From DASXUG01 sp036504995 (GTDB lineage: Bacteria > Pseudomonadota > Gammaproteobacteria > Burkholderiales > Methylophilaceae): a stretch of DNA of 64,000 nucleotides. Below are positions 57,805 to 64,000 of this stretch, one piece after another. The notes under the pieces are model-generated. The model was not told where the DNA came from. It searched no databases and saw only the letters and a list, made by a program, of their open reading frames with translations. The position numbers and the translations under genes were made by a program. Location of the stretch: the NCBI GenBank assembly GCA_036504995.1, contig DASXUG010000015.1:1-64000 (forward strand), given 5' to 3'. How positions within the stretch are numbered: the first letter of the stretch is position 1; the number at the start of each line of letters is the position of its first letter.

Positions 57805-58818
57805 TTATACAAAAGTTTCAACGCGTTTACGCGTAATAGTGGGCATTTTAAAATCATTTTTGCAGATTAAATCAATCACTAGTTGTGCAGGGTTGCAGTC
57901 CGTCGCCTCTGCTAATGCAGGGTAAGAGCTAGTCAAGCGAGGGTTAATTTCTAACAACCATATGGTTTGATCATTGACAATAACATCGACTCCTACGTAG
58001 CCTGATAAATCGGGTAGGGCGTATGCAATCTGTTGAGCGATTTCCTCAAATGCCTGCCAATGTTCGACCATACCATTCACAATGCTACCTGTGTAAATAA
58101 ATTGCGTAGCTTCTAGGTTATGTGAAGCAAGGCGTTCAGTTTTTTGTAGGTTTGCGCTCAGTAACCATGCTTGCCCCTTTTTGCACAACATAGATAGGCT
58201 GGCAGTTTGCCCTTGCACATAAGGTTGGATCACATGGCTATGCTGTCTGGTTTGCATAAAGGTATTGAGTGCGTCGATGTTTTCAAAGCACGCGCTATCT
58301 TCTGCACCAACGCCATCATCTTGCTTGCAAACCCAAGCGCCCAGTTGTTGGCTTGCATGGAGTGCTTGCCAGGCTTGCCGGCGATAGGTAACGGGGGTAG
58401 GGTAGGGTAGGGTGTTAAACAGTTGGTAGCTTGTCTCTTTGCTTGCGCACTGCATTATCGCGCTCGACCCACAGCCTAATAACACTTTACCATGATGCTC
58501 TATCATTTTAGTCAAGCGCAATAAAATACCATCAGTCTCTGGGGCAATCACCCAAGTGGCGTCGCAGTGTGAGATACATTCCTCCCAGATTTTCCACCTA
58601 TCGGCTTTTTCATCAATGACTTCTGAAAGGACTAATGATTGCTGTGTGGGTGCTGGTAAGCGTGCATCATGCGTTGTTAAAATAGTTAAGTTTGATATTT
58701 GTAACAAATCACGCAGTAAGGCATCTCGCATTGCGCTGCCCTCTTTGGCAAGACTGGTGGGTAGTGGCTCTCTCGATAGACCGCCTCCCGTGATAAACTC
58801 ACAGACAAATATGTTCAA
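57805..58818 (-). CDS. ATP-grasp ligase of the methylofuran/H4MPT pathway (MfnD-like)
   Basis: 337 residues. It starts MNIFVCEFITGGGL, a hallmark of this methylotroph/archaeal ATP-grasp subgroup. WVCKQDDGVGAEDSACF (~164-180, ATP loop), QPYVQGQTASLSML (~195-208) and WLLEINPRLTSSYPAL (~281-296, with the metal-binding Glu and Asn) are intact. MfnD links tyramine and glutamate in archaeal methanofuran; bacterial members may add glutamate to methylofuran. First gene of the MfnD-MfnF-pabB run on this strand, divergent from the HisA-like gene. Confidence 0.87.
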   Translation of the reverse strand: MNIFVCEFITGGGLSREPLPTSLAKEGSAMRDALLRDLLQISNLTILTTHDARLPAPTQQSLVLSEVIDEKADRWKIWEECISHCDATWVIAPETDGILLRLTKMIEHHGKVLLGCGSSAIMQCASKETSYQLFNTLPYPTPVTYRRQAWQALHASQQLGAWVCKQDDGVGAEDSACFENIDALNTFMQTRQHSHVIQPYVQGQTASLSMLCKKGQAWLLSANLQKTERLASHNLEATQFIYTGSIVNGMVEHWQAFEEIAQQIAYALPDLSGYVGVDVIVNDQTIWLLEINPRLTSSYPALAEATDCNPAQLVIDLICKNDFKMPTITRKRVETFV

Positions 58819-58893
58819 ACCGACCCTTTTTAATGGTGACTGTTAAATTCAGTAAAAATTGTAAATTCAGCAAAATTATAGATTGAGAGCACT

Positions 58894-59601
58894 TTGCAGA
58901 TTATCCCAGTGATTGATTTATTAAACGGGCAAGTGGTTCACGCTAAACATGGTGATCGAGCCAGTTACCAGCCAATACAGTCGCAATTATGCCCGACTAG
59001 CGAGCCAATGGCGATGCTTGACGCGATTATGGGCTTACATCCCTTCAAGATTTTGTATATTGCTGATCTTAACGCCATTCAGAATATTGGGCATCATCAA
59101 GACACCATCACGGCCATCAAACAGCGGTATCCGCAATTGGAACTATGGGTAGATGCTGGTTTTAAGGACGTCGCCAGTATCGCTCATTTTAGAGCACTAG
59201 CCATTGAAGTGGTTTTGGGGAGCGAAAGCCTGCAAGACATTGCGCATTATCAGCAACTGCTTGCGGCGTGCGATCACCACGCCATACTCTCTTTAGACTT
59301 TAAGGCGAATCAATATCAGGGCCCCGTAGAGCTAATGCAAAATGCAGATTTTTGGCCAAGTCGTGTGATTGCAATGACCTTGAGCAAGGTAGGTAGTCAA
59401 GCTGGGCCAGATATGCCGCAGTTGCAAGCGATTAAGCTGTTAGCTGAAGCGGATAAAAGCAGACTACAGTCTACCCATATTTTTGCAGCGGGTGGCGTTA
59501 GACACGAGGCCGATATACTGATGTTACAAGGGCAGGGTATTGCGGGCGCGCTGGTAGCGAGCGCCTTACATGCGGGGGGAATAAAACTATCTGTTGTTTA
59601 A
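58894..59601 (+). CDS. HisA-like TIM-barrel protein of the C1-cofactor group
   Basis: 235 residues. IIPVIDLLNGQVVHAKHGDRASYQP (~3-27) and ILYIADLNAIQ (~54-64) follow HisA, with the catalytic-like Asp in VIDLLNG. The second half of HisA's phosphate site is altered (IFAAGGVRHEADILML, GALVASALHAGGI). It is shorter than or different from true HisA and is not in a his operon. Relatives are found with H4MPT genes in methylotrophs, so a step in methylofuran or H4MPT synthesis is likely but undefined. The start is at the TTG or ATG equivalent near 58894. Confidence 0.82.
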   Translation: MQIIPVIDLLNGQVVHAKHGDRASYQPIQSQLCPTSEPMAMLDAIMGLHPFKILYIADLNAIQNIGHHQDTITAIKQRYPQLELWVDAGFKDVASIAHFRALAIEVVLGSESLQDIAHYQQLLAACDHHAILSLDFKANQYQGPVELMQNADFWPSRVIAMTLSKVGSQAGPDMPQLQAIKLLAEADKSRLQSTHIFAAGGVRHEADILMLQGQGIAGALVASALHAGGIKLSVV

Positions 59602-59617
59602 GGGTTGTCGAGTAAAT

Positions 59618-59644
59618 AAAAAAGCCCAACATCGTTGGGCTTTT
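59618..59644. terminator. Bidirectional intrinsic terminator (HisA-like gene / fae)
   Basis: GCCCAAC (59624-59630) and GTTGGGC (59634-59640) form a perfect stem with loop ATC, an A-run before and a T-run after. It separates the two convergent genes. Confidence 0.92.
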
Positions 59645-59670
59645 CAGTAAAACAGTCAGTGGTTTGCTGA

Positions 59671-60210
59671 TTAGTTCTTAGCAGCAAATGGGTGAGCTGT
59701 TTCTTTGTACAATTTAACAACGTCAGCAACTTTAGGCTCACGTGCAATCGCATTTTTCAATGCCATTTTTGTTGCTTTGTAGTTCCACTCTTGAATACGC
59801 TCGTCGATATCAGCACGGCTGTCGATAAACACGCCTACACAGATAAATACATTGTCAGCTTCGTCTTGAGGGATAGTACCGTCAGCAACGCAATCCATCA
59901 CAGCCATCGCAATGCCACGTTGTGCTGGGCCAAACATTTGAACAGCTTGACGACCATTTTTGATTGTTACTTTGTTGAACATAACTGTTGCTGGTTTAAC
60001 CATCATGTTAGGCGCAACAATAGCCAAAAGACCATTAACGCCGTATTTTTGGTCAGTTAAAGTGCGGCAAAATGCATCTTCAGCAGCACTGCCACGTGGC
60101 CCTAAAATTAAATCGATATGCGCTACGTTCAATAGATCCAAGCCACTGTGGTCTGGACGCTCTTCAATTACTAAAGCCTCACCAATTAAAACACGATCAA
60201 TAACAGCCAT
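59671..60210 (-). CDS. fae: Formaldehyde-activating enzyme
   Basis: Joins formaldehyde to tetrahydromethanopterin, the entry to formaldehyde oxidation. 179 residues. The catalytic His is in LNVAHIDLILGPRGSAAEDAF (~26-46); FNKVTIKNGRQAVQMFGPAQRGIAMAV (~78-104) and the C-terminal AHPFAAKN are Fae hallmarks. There is a ~10-residue longer loop before the His (IEERPDHSGLDL) than in the short Fae of Methylobacterium. GGAGA precedes the ATG. It is monocistronic between two terminators, suggesting high, separate expression. Confidence 0.95.
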   Translation of the reverse strand: MAVIDRVLIGEALVIEERPDHSGLDLLNVAHIDLILGPRGSAAEDAFCRTLTDQKYGVNGLLAIVAPNMMVKPATVMFNKVTIKNGRQAVQMFGPAQRGIAMAVMDCVADGTIPQDEADNVFICVGVFIDSRADIDERIQEWNYKATKMALKNAIAREPKVADVVKLYKETAHPFAAKN

Positions 60211-60490
60211 TTATTTTCTCCAAAATTTAAAGTTTCCTAAGAAACGAAAAAGCATTGCTTTGTTAGCGATGCCGTACCTCAGCTCACGTCTGTTTAACAA
60301 TAAGCCAAAAAATCTGCACTATTATCACATAAACTTGAGTGATTCGCTAAGGCAATTTAACATTCAAGTTCAAATAATGCGCTTGATGATAGCGAAAAAT
60401 AAGATTATTGATTGCTAAATTAAAGCGGTAGAAAGCCCCTATTTCAACATTATTAATTTGATCTATGACATTTTAATGAAAAAATAAATG
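60211..60490 (-). promoter_or_regulatory. fae upstream region
   Basis: No gene is supported here. In the 5' UTR the dyad GTTTC-N4-GAAAC (60232-60245) occurs 22 nt before the fae start; the same half-sites and spacer length form the core of the MarR palindrome at 3497-3518. No sure -35/-10 pair was identified. Confidence 0.35.
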
Positions 60491-60525
60491 AAAAAACCAC
60501 CATGGTCAATATGGCCGATGGTGGT
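60491..60525 (-). terminator. Intrinsic terminator after hxlB
   Basis: On the minus strand ACCACCAT (complement of 60518-60525) pairs with ATGGTGGT (complement of 60496-60503) and runs into TTTTTT (complement of 60491-60496). The 14-nt loop contains further weak pairing. Confidence 0.82.
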
Positions 60526-60564
60526 GAGCTTAGTGCTGTGCTGCTAAAAATGCAACGCTAAGTA

Positions 60565-61101
60565 TTACTCAAGGTTGGCGTGAATCGCGCGCATGCCTTC
60601 TTCAGTTAAGCCTTTAGCGTGGATTAATTCAGAAATCGCACCTTCTAAGAACACTAATGTTGATAGCTCAAATTGTGAGCCCATTGGCATGCCTTTTACT
60701 AGTGGGAAGCTGTCGTCCTCACCAATTTGAACCACTAAATCAGCAACATCCGCCATTGCAGATGATTTTTTCATTGAAATAACCGCTAATTTAGCGCCCA
60801 CTTCTTTTGCTTTTTTAACGAAAGGCAATAGGGTTGCAGTGCCACCAGAGCCTGAAACTAAAAGCAATAAATCGCCTTTTTTAATTGCAGGCGTGACTAC
60901 TTCACCTACCATGAAAACGCTGTAACCAGAGTGCACTAAGCGCATTGCAAAGAAACGTGAAACCAATAAAGAGCGCCCCGCACCACCAATAAATGTGCTG
61001 CCAGCTTCAGCGACTAACTTAAGTAGTTCGCCAGCTTTGCTTTTGTCTGTTACGTTTAAAATGCGTGTTAAATTATCTAAAATAAACTGTTGATGATCCA
61101 T
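60565..61101 (-). CDS. hxlB: 3-hexulose-6-phosphate isomerase
   Basis: Converts hexulose 6-phosphate to fructose 6-phosphate in the RuMP cycle. 178 residues, a SIS-domain protein: FIGGAGRSLLVSRFFAMRL (~37-55), GEVVTPAIKKGDLLLLVSGSG (~67-87), LPFVKKAKEVGAKLAVIS and PMGSQFELSTLVFLEGAI with the catalytic Glu (~140-160). It is preceded by hxlA on the same strand with a terminator between them. Confidence 0.96.
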   Translation of the reverse strand: MDHQQFILDNLTRILNVTDKSKAGELLKLVAEAGSTFIGGAGRSLLVSRFFAMRLVHSGYSVFMVGEVVTPAIKKGDLLLLVSGSGGTATLLPFVKKAKEVGAKLAVISMKKSSAMADVADLVVQIGEDDSFPLVKGMPMGSQFELSTLVFLEGAISELIHAKGLTEEGMRAIHANLE

Positions 61102-61159
61102 CTTAATTGTCCTTTTTTTACCTGATCTTAATGAGGGTTAATCTTGATTCTCTAAATAA

Positions 61160-61195
61160 AAAAACCACCAAATCGGATTACGCCGAGATGGTGGA
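61160..61195 (-). terminator. Terminator/attenuator between hxlA and hxlB
   Basis: On the minus strand CCACCATCTCGG and CCGATTTGGTGG pair (10 of 12) with loop CGTAAT and are followed by seven T. The stem has the same CCACCA core as the terminator after hxlB. It should make hxlA mRNA more abundant than hxlB mRNA unless hxlB has its own promoter. Confidence 0.82.
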
Positions 61196-61244
61196 TTTTA
61201 TTAACTACTAATGTAATTAAACTAGAAACTAGTTTAATTAAATA

Positions 61245-61874
61245 TTAGTGAGCCAAGCCTGTGATTTCAGCAGCAGAAGCAGCTGGATCAGCAGCGCCGT
61301 AGATAGCAGCACCAGCTACAATGATAGTAGCGCCAGCATCTTTAACTTGTTTAACTGTTGCAGCTTTAACACCACCCGCTACAGAAACTTTAACGCCTAA
61401 GCCTAAGCCGTTTACCAAAGCTAAGTCAGCAAATGGAGTTTGACCAGCAGCTTGTTGGTCTAAACCAGTGTGCACGCCAATGATGTGTGCGCCTAATTTA
61501 ACAGCTTCTTTAGTACGAGCAGCTTTGTCAGCTACGTTGATCAAGTCAACTTGAGCTTCTTTGCCGTATTTGTTAGCAACATCGATTACGCCTTTGATAG
61601 TGCCTAAGTCAGCAGTACCTAAAACTGTAACGATATCTGCACCAGCTTTGAAGAATGGCTCAGCTTCGTAGAAGCCAGCATCCATAGTTTTTAAGTCAAC
61701 TAAGATTTTGTTGTTTGGGAATTTAGCGCGCAATGTTTCAAGCAATTTGATACCGTTGTGCTTGATGCATGGTGTACCGATTTCCAAAATGTCAACGTGT
61801 GGAGCTACTGTTGTAGCTAAAGCCACTGTTGCGTCAAAATCTAATGAATCTAATGCCATTTGTGTTAATGCCAT
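61245..61874 (-). CDS. hxlA: 3-hexulose-6-phosphate synthase
   Basis: Condenses formaldehyde with ribulose 5-phosphate, the first step of the RuMP cycle. 209 residues of the OMP decarboxylase superfamily: ILEIGTPCIKHNG (~29-41), ILVDLKTMDAGFYEAE (~56-71, with the Asp-x-Lys-x-x-Asp active-site motif), GVHTGLDQQA and VSVAGGVKAAT (~163-173). GGAGG is 7 nt before the ATG, a very strong ribosome binding site. The promoter is at 61953-61980. Codon use looks strongly biased, in keeping with a highly expressed protein. Confidence 0.97.
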   Translation of the reverse strand: MALTQMALDSLDFDATVALATTVAPHVDILEIGTPCIKHNGIKLLETLRAKFPNNKILVDLKTMDAGFYEAEPFFKAGADIVTVLGTADLGTIKGVIDVANKYGKEAQVDLINVADKAARTKEAVKLGAHIIGVHTGLDQQAAGQTPFADLALVNGLGLGVKVSVAGGVKAATVKQVKDAGATIIVAGAAIYGAADPAASAAEITGLAH

Positions 61875-61944
61875 GATATTTCCTCCAAAGGGTTTACATT
61901 GATACTACTATTGAACTACTAAAAATGGTTGCTACCAAAATTGA

Positions 61945-61963
61945 AGCGCTATCTTATAGCGCT
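61945..61963 (-). promoter_or_regulatory. Inverted repeat over the hxlA -10 box (candidate operator)
   Basis: AGCGCTAT (61945-61952), spacer CTT, ATAGCGCT (61956-61963): perfect 8-bp arms. The dyad covers the -10 element of the hxlA promoter (61953-61958), where a repressor would block RNA polymerase. No regulator gene is nearby. Confidence 0.6.
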
Positions 61964-61980
61964 ATCACTCATCATGTCAA
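61953..61980 (-). promoter_or_regulatory. Sigma-70 promoter of hxlA
   Basis: On the minus strand TTGACA (complement of 61975-61980, perfect -35), a 16-bp spacer, then TATAAG (complement of 61953-61958, -10). The expected start site near 61946 gives a leader of ~70 nt before the ATG. Confidence 0.75.
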
Positions 61981-61982
61981 CG

Positions 61983-62009
61983 CTCATTAGCATGTTTAAT
62001 GCTAATGAG
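61983..62009 (-). other. Perfect 11-bp stem-loop after tal
   Basis: CTCATTAGCAT (61983-61993) and ATGCTAATGAG (61999-62009) with loop GTTTA lie 23 nt after the tal stop and just upstream of the hxlA -35. No T-run follows, so it may act as a 3' stabiliser or a weak terminator that isolates hxlA from tal. Confidence 0.6.
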
Positions 62010-62031
62010 TTGTTTGGCACTAATGTGGTGC

Positions 62032-62985
62032 TTAAAGCTTAGCGGCTAAAGCTGCTTCCAATTTGTTTTGGTCAGCCACGAAACCACGAATACCTTCAGC
62101 TAATTTCTCTGTTGCCATTGCGTCTTGGTTTAACTCAAAACGGAACTCAGCTTCAGTCATTTTTGCTGGTGCTGTTTTAGTCGCGCCAGTATCTTTCAAT
62201 ACTTGCACTAAAGTGCCTTCTGTTGCAGCCAAATCTTGTAGTAAGTTTGGTGAAACAGTTAAGCGGTCACAACCAGCCAAAGCGATTAACTCACCAGTGT
62301 TGCGGAATGAAGCGCCCATTACTACAGTTTTGTAACCGTGTTCTTTGTAGTATTGGTAGATAGCACGCACTGAAACCACACCTGGGTCAGTTTCTTGTGT
62401 GTATTCTGTGCTTGGGTTTTTAGCTTTGTACCAGTCTAAGATACGGCCAACGAATGGTGAGATTAAGAATACACCAGCTTCTGCACAAGCGCGGGCTTGA
62501 CCGAAACCGAATAACAATGTGAGGTTACATTGGATGCCTTCTTTTTCTAAGATTTCGCCAGCTTTAATGCCTTCCCATGTTGAAGCTAATTTAATCAACA
62601 CGCGATCTTTGCTAATGCCTGATTCAGCGTAAAGAGCGATTAATTTACGGCCTTTAGCTACCATTGCATCTAGGTTGAAAGATAAACGTGCATCAACTTC
62701 TGTTGAGATGCGGCCTGGTACTTCTTTAGTGATTTCTGCACCGATTAACACTGCTAATTTGTCTGCAGCATTGTCGATTTGTTGTTCTTTAGTACCGCCT
62801 TGTGCTTTTGCGTATGCAATTGCTGTTTCAATTAACGGTGCGTATTGTGGAATTAAGCTAGCTTTTAAAACGAGTGATGGATTGGTTGTTGCGTCCACTG
62901 GTTTAACGCTTTTGATTGCTTCTACATCACCAGTATCTGCAACGATAGTGGTCATGCCTTTAAGTTGGTCTAATAAATTCGCCAT
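62032..62985 (-). CDS. tal: Transaldolase (TalB type)
   Basis: Moves a dihydroxyacetone unit between sugar phosphates in the rearrangement phase of the RuMP cycle. 317 residues: VDATTNPSLVLKA (~30-42), Schiff-base Lys in RVLIKLASTWEGIKAG (~127-142), CNLTLLFGFGQARACAEAG (~152-170), ISPFVGRILDWYK and VMGASFRNTGE. GGAGG lies 6 nt before the ATG. It is upstream of hxlA on the same strand; a hairpin separates them. Confidence 0.97.
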   Translation of the reverse strand: MANLLDQLKGMTTIVADTGDVEAIKSVKPVDATTNPSLVLKASLIPQYAPLIETAIAYAKAQGGTKEQQIDNAADKLAVLIGAEITKEVPGRISTEVDARLSFNLDAMVAKGRKLIALYAESGISKDRVLIKLASTWEGIKAGEILEKEGIQCNLTLLFGFGQARACAEAGVFLISPFVGRILDWYKAKNPSTEYTQETDPGVVSVRAIYQYYKEHGYKTVVMGASFRNTGELIALAGCDRLTVSPNLLQDLAATEGTLVQVLKDTGATKTAPAKMTEAEFRFELNQDAMATEKLAEGIRGFVADQNKLEAALAAKL

Positions 62986-63192
62986 AGTTTCCTCCGAGTT
63001 TTAACTGTAAATCGACTAAATTTCTAACTAAATAATAGGTCTTAGCAAGGGCTTGCTAGTTAAACATCAACCCATTTCAATACCGCCTTGTAATCAAATA
63101 GCTGTGATTTGTTACAAAAGCTTCATAAATTTGAGCCCATGAGTATAACTCAAAAATTCAATATCAGCATGTAAGTATGATGACAAGCTGAA

Positions 63193-64000
63193 TTAATCTT
63201 CGATTTTTATGTTTTGGTAGTTATCTGGAATTGGTGGATAGCTTAAATTTAAGCTTTTTAGTGCGTTGAGTAATAGCCGCGAAACCATTAAATTGCGGTT
63301 GGTTTTTGAGTCAGCAGGGACTACATACCAAGGCGCATGCTTGGTGGAGGTGGCTACCAGTGCTTGTTCATATGCTTGCATATACTGCGGCCACAGTTTG
63401 CGTTCCTCTAAATCATTAGGGTTGAATTTCCATGTTTTGGTAGGGTCGGTCAGGCGCTCCTGCATTCTGGTTTTTTGTTCTTGTTTTGAAATATGTAGGA
63501 AGCATTTGATGATAGTCGTCCCAGTTTCCGTCAACATGCGTTCGAAATCGTTAATTTGCGCGTAGCGTCGCTTACATTCTGCATCGTCTATCCAATTGTG
63601 TACTTTGACTATTAGTACATCTTCATAATGGCTGCGGTTAAATACGACTAATTCGCCCGCTTGGGGTATTTGGGCATGTACGCGCCATAGGTAATCGTGA
63701 GCGAGCTCTTCTATACTGGGCGCTTTAAAACTCACCGCACGCGAGCTACGTGGGTTGCAACCAGTTAACAGTTGGCTGATAGTGCCATCTTTACCGCTGG
63801 CATCGATGCCCTGCGCAATCACCAAAACCTTATGTTTGCCTTGTGCGTGCAGGGTATTTTGCAGCGCACGAATTTCAATCGCTATTTTTTCCAACTCTGC
63901 TAAATCAGAAGCTTTATCGCCATTGCGTTGAGATTTATCTTGCGGATCAAATGCGCTAAGCGAAAAGCCTGTAGTAACGCGATATTGATCTAAATTGCTG
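63193..64000 (-). CDS. ppk2: Polyphosphate kinase 2 family protein (N-terminus outside window)
   Basis: The reading frame stays open to the right edge (YRVTTGFSLSAFDPQDKSQRNG precedes the first in-window TTG), so the gene continues beyond 64000. It moves phosphate between polyphosphate and nucleotides. Walker A GIDASGKDGTISQLL, lid FKAPSIEELAHDYLWRVHAQIP, Walker B-like LVVFNRSHYEDVLIVKVH and the C-terminal WYVVPADSKTNRNLMVSRLL are present. About 269 codons are visible. The PPK2 class (ADP or AMP phosphorylating) cannot be decided by eye. A 207-bp gap separates it from tal. Confidence 0.9.
   Translation of the reverse strand, partial: SNLDQYRVTTGFSLSAFDPQDKSQRNGDKASDLAELEKIAIEIRALQNTLHAQGKHKVLVIAQGIDASGKDGTISQLLTGCNPRSSRAVSFKAPSIEELAHDYLWRVHAQIPQAGELVVFNRSHYEDVLIVKVHNWIDDAECKRRYAQINDFERMLTETGTTIIKCFLHISKQEQKTRMQERLTDPTKTWKFNPNDLEERKLWPQYMQAYEQALVATSTKHAPWYVVPADSKTNRNLMVSRLLLNALKSLNLSYPPIPDNYQNIKIED

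Noticed and set aside
58894..59601. HisA-like gene as true hisA
   Set aside because: No other his genes are near and the C-terminal phosphate-binding part differs.
59960..60418. Plus-strand frame antisense to fae and its upstream region
   Set aside because: It is antisense to a well-supported gene and has no recognisable domain.
61160..61195. Stem-loops around hxlB as CRISPR or mobile-element repeats
   Set aside because: Only two copies, each followed by a T-run at a gene end: they are terminators.

Overview
The window looks like a chromosome segment from a methylotrophic betaproteobacterium of the Methylophilaceae (Methylotenera/Methylophilus type). The evidence is the 3' end of a PQQ methanol dehydrogenase at the left edge, the ribulose monophosphate cycle enzymes at the right (hexulose-6-phosphate synthase, hexulose-6-phosphate isomerase, transaldolase), a formaldehyde-activating enzyme (Fae), and several of the archaeal-like genes methylotrophs use to build methylofuran and tetrahydromethanopterin. 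No rRNA, tRNA, CRISPR array, IS element or prophage was seen.

Layout. 1-0.6 kb: methanol dehydrogenase tail and terminator. 0.7-6.6 kb: loosely packed, accessory-looking stretch with an ArsR regulator divergent from an Old Yellow Enzyme, a DUF1398 protein, a MarR regulator with a perfect palindrome at its start, a broken GNAT acetyltransferase, three small orphan genes, a Crp/Fnr regulator and 3-methyladenine glycosylase. 6.7-8.5 kb: flavohemoprotein and NsrR, each preceded by an NsrR-type operator. 8.6-16.8 kb: housekeeping genes (rpoH under a CIRCE element, slyD, bcp, an L16 arginine hydroxylase, bamC, dapA). 17-23.5 kb: the complete rsxABCDGE-nth block. 23.6-30.6 kb: a probable copper-handling locus: TolC-like lipoprotein, Tat-exported multicopper oxidase, VTT membrane protein, ECF sigma plus zinc anti-sigma, and an HvfABC-type RiPP operon (Cys-rich precursor, DUF692/MNIO enzyme, DUF2063 partner, DoxX). 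30.7-35 kb: DinG-like helicase, a methyltransferase, DUF808. 35-41.6 kb: a Fur-box-preceded iron operon (siderophore receptor, PiuC, PepSY protein, cytochrome b561, HemP, TonB-ExbB-ExbD, RidA). 41.8-49.6 kb: the Anbu proteasome-like protease divergent from two transglutaminases and an ATP-grasp/alpha-E protein. 50-59.6 kb: C1-cofactor genes (pterin dehydratase, amino-acid kinase, pabB, hydantoinase-like, ATP-grasp, HisA-like) interrupted by a SiaABC-type partner-switch operon whose output is a GGDEF-EAL protein. 59.7-64 kb: fae, hxlB, hxlA, tal and a partial PPK2.

How it fits together. Methanol oxidation yields formaldehyde. Hxl enzymes and transaldolase assimilate it, while Fae and the methylofuran/H4MPT cofactors oxidise it. 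PabB makes p-aminobenzoate, needed for folate and for H4MPT, and sits in the same run as two cofactor genes. The most interesting parts are the HvfABC-like RiPP operon, which has a possible RNA switch covering the doxX ribosome binding site; the Sia module with a CBS-PP2C phosphatase in place of the membrane sensor; the Anbu peptide-ligase system; and the control elements around hxlA/hxlB (a palindrome on the -10 box and two related terminators flanking hxlB). All family assignments come from reading motifs; no database search was run.
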